Origin: Bacteroidales bacterium
GTDB taxonomy: Bacteria > Bacteroidota > Bacteroidia > Bacteroidales > Muribaculaceae
Direction: 5' to 3'
Length of the DNA: 42,461 bases
NCBI GenBank assembly: GCA_900752535.1
Contig: CAADVV010000370.1
Location: 1 to 42,461, forward strand
Both the position numbers and the translations under genes were made by a program. A model generated the notes under the pieces. The model searched no databases. It saw only the letters and a program-made list of their open reading frames with translations, and was not told where the DNA came from. Position 1 is the first letter of the stretch; every line of letters starts with the position of its first letter. This document shows, one piece after another, positions 8,454 to 15,543 of this stretch.

Positions 8454-8481
8454 AGTATGATTTTATGCATAAATTCATACT
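8454..8481. promoter_or_regulatory. 28-nt near-perfect palindrome between divergent transcription units
   Basis: The arms AGTATGA and TCATACT enclose an inner palindrome centred on TGCA, so 13 of 14 half-site positions match. It lies about 70 nt upstream of the -7 box of the transfer operon and about 80 nt upstream of the M23 peptidase start. This is the right place for a dimeric regulator of one or both units. The region around it is strongly AT-rich and otherwise empty. Confidence 0.55.
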
Positions 8482-8563
8482 CTGAATGCTTTTTTTGTTG
8501 TACTTTGGTCGAAAAAGGTCGTGGAAACGGGACATCTTGGGCAGAGCTGGTTATATTTGCCGC

Positions 8564-9280
8564 ATGAGAAAGAAACTACTGTTTTTGATGGCGGGTGCTG
8601 CAAGTGTCGCAGGCCCCGTTCAAGCACAATTCAATACGGTTTCGACCGTACCGTCCCGATACAGGGTCGAAGTCGTTTCTACTGATAGGGATAATGTGAC
8701 GACCTTGCCCGGAAACACGCTTTCCGTCCAAGACACTTTACCGTCGGCAGGAGACGCTGCCCCGGCATTGTCTGCCGACACCTGCAAGCACGTATGGATA
8801 GAACGCTATCTTAGCGTAAGCTATCCGCTGCGCCGGATGAAAATCAACTCGCTCTATGGGTATCGGAAAGACCCTTTTACCGGGAAAAGAAAGTTTCACA
8901 ACGGAATCGACCTCCACGCGCGGGGCGACGAGGTAATGGCCATGATGGCGGGAGTGGTAGTGAAAGTCGGGCAGGACAAATCCTCCGGCAAGTATGTAAC
9001 CCTCCGGCATGGAGACTACACGGTCAGCTATTGCCACCTGTCGCGTATCCTTACCCGGAAAGGAGCGGCTATCCGGCCGAGGGATGTCGTCGGCATTACC
9101 GGTTCTACAGGACGCAGCACCGGTGAACACCTGCATATTTCCTGCAAGCTCGACGGCAAAAGTGTCGATCCGTTAATGGTACTGGATTATATCAAGTCCA
9201 TACGCGAAGAGTGCGTGGCGGCACTGGCCGAATCCAGAGAAGCCTCCGCATTAAGTCCTGCGGGTGGAAAACACAGATGA
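8564..9280 (+). CDS. Secreted M23 (LytM-type) peptidase
   Basis: This is a 238-residue protein. I chose the ATG at 8564 because it opens a signal peptide (MRKKLLFLMAGAASVAG, cleavage probably after VQA); an in-frame upstream ATG at 8486 would hide it. After about 80 variable residues comes the catalytic domain, with SLYGYRKDPFTGKRKFHNG, the FHNGIDLHA zinc motif near residue 109, and GEHLHIS (HxH) near residue 188. So both zinc-ligand motifs are present. M23 enzymes cut peptidoglycan cross-bridges or stems; next to a conjugation operon the likely job is local wall opening for the transfer apparatus. The gene is divergent from that operon and shares its regulatory gap. Confidence 0.9.
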   Translation: MRKKLLFLMAGAASVAGPVQAQFNTVSTVPSRYRVEVVSTDRDNVTTLPGNTLSVQDTLPSAGDAAPALSADTCKHVWIERYLSVSYPLRRMKINSLYGYRKDPFTGKRKFHNGIDLHARGDEVMAMMAGVVVKVGQDKSSGKYVTLRHGDYTVSYCHLSRILTRKGAAIRPRDVVGITGSTGRSTGEHLHISCKLDGKSVDPLMVLDYIKSIREECVAALAESREASALSPAGGKHR

Positions 9281-9425
9281 TTCCGTTTGTTTTTGTTAAT
9301 CAAATGTCCGGTTCATACACGATGCCATGCTCTGGAAAAAGCCCGGTTGTACGGCAGGTTTTCTTGTACTCTGTATCGTTCCGACCATTTTTTATGTTGA
9401 AGGTTAAAGTAATGAGTTATTATAT

Positions 9426-9473
9426 ATACCGATTGTTTGGTATTGGCACGGCTGGTAAAAGCTCGTAATTTTG
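9426..9473 (+). promoter_or_regulatory. Operator-promoter, copy 1: ATACC-N8-GGTAT with -33/-7
   Basis: The dyad ATACC (9426-9430), 8 nt, GGTAT (9439-9443) overlaps a TTG (-33 core, 9443-9445). After 20 nt it is followed by TAATTTTG (9466-9473), an exact TAnnTTTG -7 box. The gap from dyad to -7 box is 22 nt. The same design with the same spacings occurs at 12349-12396. It drives the outer-membrane barrel gene that starts at 9523. Confidence 0.65.
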
Positions 9474-9522
9474 TACCCGTTTTTCATTTATTTAAAAAAC
9501 TATTAAAAAATAACGGGTAATT

Positions 9523-12291
9523 GTGCGTATATCTGGTCTCGGACTGATACTTATGTTCCTGTTTCCGATAACTCTATTTGCCCAACAGAGGGTGGATGTG
9601 ACCGGAAAAACCCTTGTCGTTTCCAATAATGGAGAAGGACAAGAGGTGTTGCCCTATACCAATATCTTGGTACTCGAAGCCGGGGATTCCACCCTTGTAA
9701 AAGGGGTGATGAGTGATGCCGGCGGGAATTTCTGTCTTAGCTTCCATGCAAAGAAAGAATCGCCTTACCTGCTGAAAGTTTCTTATATAGGTATGAAGCC
9801 GGAGTTTCGTACATTAAATACAGGCAAGACGAAAATCCATGTCGGAAACATTGTCTTGACAGAAGGTCTTGAACTGTCCGAAGTGGTGGTCACGGCTCCC
9901 ATAAAGGAGGTGGAACTGGTGGGCGACACTACCGTCATCAATGCCGGTGCCTACCGGATTCCCGAAGGATCGAACTTGGAAGAGCTGGTAAAAAAGATAC
10001 CGGGCTTGGAATATGACAGGCAAAATAAGACCTTGGTTTATAATGGGCTTCCCATTGCGGAAATCAATGTAAACGGGGAAGCGTTCTTTGCCGGAAACCA
10101 TGCGCTGGCTTTGGAAAATCTGCCCGCCGATTTGGTAAGCAGGATAAAAGTGTATGACAAGCGTAGCGAAATGGAGAAATTCATGGGGATAAAAACAGGG
10201 GAAGAAAATTATGTGCTCGACCTGCAAACCAAGAAGGAGTTCAACGGTACACTGATGACTTCCATAGCCGCAGGCAAGGGTAACAACAAGAAAAAAGAAG
10301 CGGAACTAATCAGCAATTTCTTCAAAACCGGCGGGGAAAACCTGTCGGTAATCGCCAAAAGCGGCAACCGCAACATGACATCCGCAAACAAAGACAACCG
10401 CCAAGACAATGTAGCGGTGAACTTCTTGAAAAAGTTCGGAAAGAAGATACACCTTAACGGGAATGTCATGTACAGCAATGCTATCAATGGGAACGAGGGG
10501 ACATCTTACTACGAGCAATACCTGAAAACAGGGAACCGCTACCGCTATGCGACCAGCGACCGCCACAACACCAACCGCATGGCAAGCACCATGCTAAGCA
10601 TGAAATGGAATATCGATAAGATGACCTTGCTGAACCTTTCAGGCAGCTTTAGTGCGATGAAAGGGACAAACGGGAGTGACAGTCGGCAGGCGACCTACAA
10701 TGAAGATCCAGAATTGGATATCACGGCACCGTTTAATGGGGAAGAAAACAGCCAAACGGAAAACGATATCCGGGTGAATGGCATCCGCATGAACTCCCGT
10801 TCAACAAGCGCCAACCGGCAGTATTTCCTGAACGCCGACCTCACCCGACGGCTGAACGAGAAAGGCAGCAGTTTGGGGCTAACCATGCAATACTCGGAGG
10901 GGAGAGGAAAGAACGAGGCGTTTTCCGTGTCGTCCACCACCTATTATCAATTGCAGGATGAGTGGGGTAACGATTCCGTCCTCTACCGTAACCAATATTA
11001 TGACAGCCCAAACAGAAACCGCAAATTCAGCTTGGGACTGGTTCTGACACAGCCACTACACAAGAGCCTGCGGGCACAACTTTCGTATAAATTCAAACGG
11101 GAAAACCAAAACAACGACCGCAATACCTACGACCTGTCCCGCTTTTTCGACGGTACGGACGATGAACCCTTGTACACCCTGCCGAAGGGCTACGAGGCAG
11201 CCTATACCGACAGCCTGAGCAACAGAAGCCGAAACCACACGACAGCGCATGAAGTGGCCCTCCACCTTAACTATACGGACAGAACTTGGGAAATCAACGC
11301 CGGCCTGTCCGTCGTTCCCGAACGGCAGAGTCTCGACCAGAAGACCGGGCGGATGCAAGCCGACACGCTGAGAACCTCCGTGAACTACTACCCGGCTGTT
11401 ACCGTCTTGTGGCACAAAAAGAAAACACGGGTGCAACTAAGTTACGAGGGAGACACGAAACAGCCGGGACTGACCGAACTGCTGACACTGACCGACAACA
11501 GCGATCCGCTGAACATTACACGGGGAAATCCCAGCCTGCGCCCTTCGTACAACCAAAGGGTGCGCTTAGAAGCACGAGACACGAAGATAGGTTTGAACGG
11601 AGACATGACTTGGGCGAACACGGTGAACAGTGTGACACGGGCTGTGACGTACAATACCCAAACAGGCGGTATAGAAAGCTATCCCGTGAATGTGAACGGG
11701 AATTGGAACGCAAGAGCCACCGTGCGCTACCAGAAGCGCATCAAACGCCGATTTTCCGTTGCCGCACGTACCGGTGCTTCGTTCAGCCAGAACGTAAGCC
11801 TTATCAACGAGGGACAGCAGGAGATGCCGGAGCGCAGTACGACCCACAACACGACACTGAATGCCAACCTACGTTTGGGCTACCAGCCCCAATGGGGAGG
11901 TTTCGACTTGACGGGTGACTGGCGTTTCCGCCACTCCACCAACCTTTTGCGCGAAACCGGCGATTACACCCGCGACTACCGCTTGGGGGTGAACGCCTAC
12001 GCCGACCTGCCCGGCGGCATTCAGTTGCGGAGCGATGTCGATTATTCTTTCCGTAACGGTACGAACATCACCCCCGGCGAAGATGACCAGGTAGTGTGGA
12101 ACGCCTCCCTCTCTTGGCGTTTTCTCAAGCAGAAGAAGGCGGAACTGTCATTCTACTGGGCGGACATCCTTAGCCAGAAAAAGAACTTTACCCGCAGCGT
12201 CTCTTCCTCCGGATTGTCGGAGAGACACACGCAGCAGATAGGTAGTTGGTTCATGCTCTCCTTCAAGTACCGTTTTAACAAACAATTATAA
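9523..12291 (+). CDS. TonB-dependent receptor-like outer-membrane beta-barrel protein
   Basis: This is a 922-residue protein. GTG at 9523 is the first usable start after an in-frame stop at 9511, and it opens a signal peptide ending in FAQ. A carboxypeptidase-regulatory-like domain covers about residues 25-110 (VLPYTNILVLEAGDSTLVKG). ELSEVVVTAPIKE then resembles the TonB-box/plug junction, and a plug-like region follows (IPEGSNLEELVKKIPGLEYD). The rest is beta-strand-rich, with Tyr/Arg/Asn repeats typical of the OMP_b-brl_3 outer-membrane family, and ends in an aromatic terminal strand (SFKYRFNKQL). It resembles TonB-dependent transporters but not SusC proper. The substrate is unknown; the neighbours suggest metal, heme or peptide uptake. 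Confidence 0.85.
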   Translation: MRISGLGLILMFLFPITLFAQQRVDVTGKTLVVSNNGEGQEVLPYTNILVLEAGDSTLVKGVMSDAGGNFCLSFHAKKESPYLLKVSYIGMKPEFRTLNTGKTKIHVGNIVLTEGLELSEVVVTAPIKEVELVGDTTVINAGAYRIPEGSNLEELVKKIPGLEYDRQNKTLVYNGLPIAEINVNGEAFFAGNHALALENLPADLVSRIKVYDKRSEMEKFMGIKTGEENYVLDLQTKKEFNGTLMTSIAAGKGNNKKKEAELISNFFKTGGENLSVIAKSGNRNMTSANKDNRQDNVAVNFLKKFGKKIHLNGNVMYSNAINGNEGTSYYEQYLKTGNRYRYATSDRHNTNRMASTMLSMKWNIDKMTLLNLSGSFSAMKGTNGSDSRQATYNEDPELDITAPFNGEENSQTENDIRVNGIRMNSRSTSANRQYFLNADLTRRLNEKGSSLGLTMQYSEGRGKNEAFSVSSTTYYQLQDEWGNDSVLYRNQYYDSPNRNRKFSLGLVLTQPLHKSLRAQLSYKFKRENQNNDRNTYDLSRFFDGTDDEPLYTLPKGYEAAYTDSLSNRSRNHTTAHEVALHLNYTDRTWEINAGLSVVPERQSLDQKTGRMQADTLRTSVNYYPAVTVLWHKKKTRVQLSYEGDTKQPGLTELLTLTDNSDPLNITRGNPSLRPSYNQRVRLEARDTKIGLNGDMTWANTVNSVTRAVTYNTQTGGIESYPVNVNGNWNARATVRYQKRIKRRFSVAARTGASFSQNVSLINEGQQEMPERSTTHNTTLNANLRLGYQPQWGGFDLTGDWRFRHSTNLLRETGDYTRDYRLGVNAYADLPGGIQLRSDVDYSFRNGTNITPGEDDQVVWNASLSWRFLKQKKAELSFYWADILSQKKNFTRSVSSSGLSERHTQQIGSWFMLSFKYRFNKQL

Positions 12292-12348
12292 GGCGGAAGC
12301 GAAGATTATGTTTTTTTAGTTAATGAGTGGTGATTTGCTTCTAATTAT

Positions 12349-12396
12349 ATACCAATTTTTAGGTATTGTGCTTGGGGTAAACTCGTTATAATTTTG
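12349..12396 (+). promoter_or_regulatory. Operator-promoter, copy 2: ATACC-N8-GGTAT with -33/-7
   Basis: ATACC (12349-12353), 8 nt and GGTAT (12362-12366) overlap TTG (12366-12368). TAATTTTG (12389-12396) follows after 20 nt. All spacings equal those of the copy at 9426-9473, and the bases between are also partly alike. It lies 42 nt upstream of the LRR lipoprotein start. The shared design predicts co-regulation of the two genes. Confidence 0.65.
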
Positions 12397-12437
12397 CACT
12401 CCAAAAATGATAAATAAAATAATAAAATTACAGAAAG

Positions 12438-13877
12438 ATGAAAAGAAACTATTTGCATGTCGGTTTGATGGCATTCGCAATGCTGCTGGTAGGAGCATCG
12501 TGCAGCGACGATGATACCCCCTCATACAGCACGGGTGCCATGCAGAATACCGAATTGAAAACCATTCTTGTTCAAAGAGGCTACACATTCAACGGGGACG
12601 GCAATCTGTTGCTTGATGATTTGGCTAAAAATACGACGACGCTTGACCTCTCCGGAACGCAGATTTCCACAGATGCACTGGCAGAACTTTCCATGTTCCC
12701 GAACTTGACTGATGTGGATCTGTCGGACAATGGTTACGGCCCGGCGTTCGACTTTGCCAAATTACCGGAACAAATCACCGGAATAGACCTGACGGGTAAT
12801 GAAATCTACGACTATGATAATCTTGTGAGTGTCGTAGTGGAAGAAAACGGCGATGAAACTGTGACTAACCTGCACGAAATTACCAAACTTTACCTTCCGG
12901 AAACCGCTAAAGAGAATATCGAAGATCTCGTGCGTTTCTACCGCCAAAACAAGGAAGCCATCACCGCCGGCACCATTGATATGAAGATGACTGATGTCGA
13001 CGGCAATCTGCAAACTTATACCACCCTGCGCGACGTGCCCGACGCAAACCTGCTCACTTATTTGAAGACCAACTTTCCCGATTTGCTTGATGGCGACCAA
13101 ATAGATATTAGCAACCATTTAGGAGCATCACAAAAAACAGCTGAGATTCTCATTAAACCGACTGACAATGTTACCAACTTTGAAGGTATCCAATATTTGG
13201 TGGCAAGTCCTTATTGGGAAGGTGCTAAAGTCAGCCTTTATTCTGCCGGAGCAGAAAGTGGGGCTTCTGCGCCTCGATTGAAGTTAGGGAAGTTTATTAC
13301 GCAGATTATAATGCAGGAAATAGCATCGGAAGGATTTGACTTATCCAATGCTACCGATTTACGAGCAGTTTGGATTCAAAACAATTCGGCTATAACAAGC
13401 ATTGATTTAAGCCACTCTACTATTTGGGGACAGCGTGACCAAGAAACAGAAGGCAACAATACATACGGCAGCGCCATAAGAATGACAGGATGTCCTGCCC
13501 TGAAGGAAATCAAACTGCCCGAAAAGGATGAACTGAAAGCTTACGCCATTGATATTGAATGCTTGGACGCATTGGAAACATTCGATATATCGAATGTCAA
13601 GATGGTAGCTGACCTCAAAATAGGTGATTTGAATGAAAACTTTAATCTGGTTTATCCGAATCTGACTATTTTCTATAGTGAAGATGGATATGCCGGTACA
13701 ACCTTCGCTTGTTCAGAAAGCACCTTTAACAGAGAATCGACCCAAGCATTCTTGAAAGCAAACTATACCGACATCGACCCATCTGATAAAGTAAGAAGAT
13801 TGGGATACACTTCTATATTAACAAATAGCAAAAACAAAGGATGCCGTTGGAGGACTTTATTGAACAAACAAAAATAA
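12438..13877 (+). CDS. Leucine-rich-repeat surface lipoprotein
   Basis: This is a 479-residue protein with a lipoprotein signal (LLVGASC) followed by SDDD, the Cys-plus-acidic pattern that sends Bacteroides lipoproteins to the cell surface. Residues about 65-125 hold bacterial leucine-rich repeats (TTLDLSGTQIS, LTDVDLSDNGYG, ITGIDLTGNEI), and weaker repeats recur near residues 305-420 (ATDLRAVWIQNN, ALETFDISNVKM). The C-terminus ends oddly in a basic stretch (NKGCRWRTLLNKQK), so the original end may have been lost. It has its own promoter, shared in design with the upstream barrel gene, and is probably that receptor's surface partner. DNA here is clearly more AT-rich than in the flanking operons. 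Confidence 0.8.
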   Translation: MKRNYLHVGLMAFAMLLVGASCSDDDTPSYSTGAMQNTELKTILVQRGYTFNGDGNLLLDDLAKNTTTLDLSGTQISTDALAELSMFPNLTDVDLSDNGYGPAFDFAKLPEQITGIDLTGNEIYDYDNLVSVVVEENGDETVTNLHEITKLYLPETAKENIEDLVRFYRQNKEAITAGTIDMKMTDVDGNLQTYTTLRDVPDANLLTYLKTNFPDLLDGDQIDISNHLGASQKTAEILIKPTDNVTNFEGIQYLVASPYWEGAKVSLYSAGAESGASAPRLKLGKFITQIIMQEIASEGFDLSNATDLRAVWIQNNSAITSIDLSHSTIWGQRDQETEGNNTYGSAIRMTGCPALKEIKLPEKDELKAYAIDIECLDALETFDISNVKMVADLKIGDLNENFNLVYPNLTIFYSEDGYAGTTFACSESTFNRESTQAFLKANYTDIDPSDKVRRLGYTSILTNSKNKGCRWRTLLNKQK

Positions 13878-13918
13878 AGTGTAATTAAATTATTTGTTAA
13901 ACTTTAATTATAAAAACG

Positions 13919-14410
13919 ATGCGAAAATTTTTCTTAGGAGCTGCCCTTGTTGCAGCAAGTTTCGGAATGGCGCAGTCTGCTGACGCGGCCACAGTGATGG
14001 ATGTAGAAGGTGTAAGTACCGTATTGGCAATCAGCGATTACGAAGGTACTTATAACGGTACGATGGACAAAATCAAGATGAAAGGGAAAGATTATGAGCC
14101 ACGTGCTGCATCTTATACTCTTGAAGGAGGTCTTTTAACTTGCGATTTTCCACAAATCGGCAGTATGCCGGGTACAATCACCATCGAATTGAATGTAAAT
14201 GTAGATGAAGAAACCGGTGAAATTACTGCTGATTCAGGAGTTGATGCTGGATATTTGACCATCTTAGGAATGGATTTGGTAAAGTTGAAGTTGGATTCTT
14301 TGACTGATGCCAAAGTTACAGGTAACACTATCGAGTTTACTTTGGCAGTATCCGGTAAGTTCTTAGGTGCAGATTTCCCTGCATCCGTACACTTTGTTGG
14401 AACAAAATAA
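13919..14410 (+). CDS. Secreted calycin-like domain protein
   Basis: This is a 163-residue protein with a signal peptide (MRKFFLGAALVAASFGMAQS, cleavage after ADA). The mature part is an alternating beta-strand pattern with YEGTYNGTMDKIKMKG and SMPGTITIELNVNVDEE, as in the calycin-like family of Bacteroides (small lipocalin-type barrels of unknown ligand). It starts 41 nt after the LRR lipoprotein, has no clear promoter of its own and is followed by a strong terminator, so it is probably the second gene of that unit. The low GC is shared with the LRR gene. A ligand-binding periplasmic or surface role is inference. Confidence 0.7.
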   Translation: MRKFFLGAALVAASFGMAQSADAATVMDVEGVSTVLAISDYEGTYNGTMDKIKMKGKDYEPRAASYTLEGGLLTCDFPQIGSMPGTITIELNVNVDEETGEITADSGVDAGYLTILGMDLVKLKLDSLTDAKVTGNTIEFTLAVSGKFLGADFPASVHFVGTK

Positions 14411-14458
14411 TTCGTCATTATTTTGTCAAGCAACGAAATTAAATTCAGAAAGAGTAAG

Positions 14459-14496
14459 GAGAAAGCTGTCAAACGGCTTTCTCTTAGCTCTTTTTG
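14459..14496 (+). terminator. Rho-independent terminator after the calycin-like gene
   Basis: GAGAAAGC (14459-14466) pairs perfectly with GCTTTCTC (14476-14483) and is followed by a T-run (CTTTTTG). It ends the LRR lipoprotein/calycin-like unit. Confidence 0.8.
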
Positions 14497-14821
14497 TGTG
14501 TTTACTAAGAAAAATTTATCACAACATATTCACCTCACCCAATGGGGAAGACACCATTATCCTGTCAGCAAGGCTGCTATGCCGCTAAAAACACTTCCGG
14601 TATGCAACCGACGGCGAGGAAACAAAATTATCCAAACCGCCTGAACCGCTTCTGAAGCCTACATGCGGTACACATCAAAGACAGACTTTGCCATCGGAAA
14701 AAGCCTGCCTTTAATCATGTAAAAACCATGACTTTACATACCCTTTGCGGAATACACGCAGGCAAGGGTAATGAACAGGAAACAATTATAGGTTACAAAA
14801 CAAGTAAATTATATAAGCAAA
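14497..14821. other. Gene-free gap upstream of small lipoprotein
   Basis: I see no convincing gene here. A run CATACCCTTTGC near 14737-14748 is close to a -7 box but has one base too many. It forms an imperfect inverted repeat with GCAAGGGTAATG about 25 nt later, so it may hold the promoter of the lipoprotein gene at 14822. Confidence 0.4.
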
Positions 14822-15454
14822 ATGAAAAAGTTATACTTTTTATTCAGCCTTCTTATGGCAACAGTAATCGGATTAAGTTCGTGTGAAAGTGACGATTCAC
14901 TTACCAATGAGCCACCTGCACAGGAATATATTGATAAGGCGAAGGAAATCCTTGTAGGAGACCTCGTGCTCTCAACCCGTGCTACAATGAGTGGTGTGGA
15001 CAAGACGCTGTTGGAAAGCGGTTGCCCCACCAAATTCAACTTTTCTTGGCGGGAAGACGGCACGATGGTGCTCGACCTGAGCGATTTCACCGTGGGCGCC
15101 ATGCCCTTCGCCATCACCTTCCGCTGTGCAACGAAGTTTATGAAACTCAACAGTTGGGAAAAGGATGAATACCCCGGCAGCGGTTGGGTGAAGTTCGTGG
15201 GAACGGACGGAAATGTCACCACGAGCGGCGATGACGCTGCGGACAACCAGGAAGGGAGCGGCGCCCGTGTAGATGGTTTCCTGAACGTGGACACCAAGCA
15301 AGTGGAGTTCATCGTGGACTACAACATGATGAACGTGCGTACCGAAACATTCCTGCAAGAAATCGACAAGAGCCGTATCGACCGCTTTGAAGAAGAATTT
15401 GCCCAGTACGAAAAAGACTTGGAAGAAGCCAAGAAAGAACAGGGCAAGGCTTGA
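14822..15454 (+). CDS. Small lipoprotein (possibly DUF4903)
   Basis: This is a 210-residue protein with a lipobox (VIGLSSC) followed by ESDD, giving a predicted outer-membrane lipoprotein. The middle is beta-rich (TKFNFSWREDGTMVLDLSDF, then MPFAITFRC) and the C-terminus is a charged helix (FEEEFAQYEKDLEEAKKEQG). It resembles the DUF4903 lipoproteins of Bacteroides, a family of unknown function; that identification is from memory. It lies 90 nt upstream of the HmuR-like receptor, but a hairpin-plus-T-run sits between them. The first 150 nt are AT-rich and the rest GC-rich, which makes it a compositional boundary of the island. Confidence 0.7.
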   Translation: MKKLYFLFSLLMATVIGLSSCESDDSLTNEPPAQEYIDKAKEILVGDLVLSTRATMSGVDKTLLESGCPTKFNFSWREDGTMVLDLSDFTVGAMPFAITFRCATKFMKLNSWEKDEYPGSGWVKFVGTDGNVTTSGDDAADNQEGSGARVDGFLNVDTKQVEFIVDYNMMNVRTETFLQEIDKSRIDRFEEEFAQYEKDLEEAKKEQGKA

Positions 15455-15475
15455 CCTTTCGATTGCAGGAAAGAA

Positions 15476-15513
15476 GGAAAGACCGTAAGACACACGGCTT
15501 TCCCTCTTTTTTG
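15476..15513 (+). terminator. Terminator between small lipoprotein and receptor operon
   Basis: GGAAAGACCGT (15476-15486) pairs with ACGGCTTTCC (15494-15503), with one bulged base, and is followed by CTCTTTTTT. It could end or attenuate transcription before the HmuR-like operon. Confidence 0.7.
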
Positions 15514-15543
15514 TGTAGAATAACATGTTTTGACGATAGACAG

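Noticed and set aside
14738..14773. Operator candidate formed by an imperfect inverted repeat near the possible promoter of the small lipoprotein gene
   Set aside because: The arms need a bulge, and the -7-like sequence has one extra base; too weak to list as a site.
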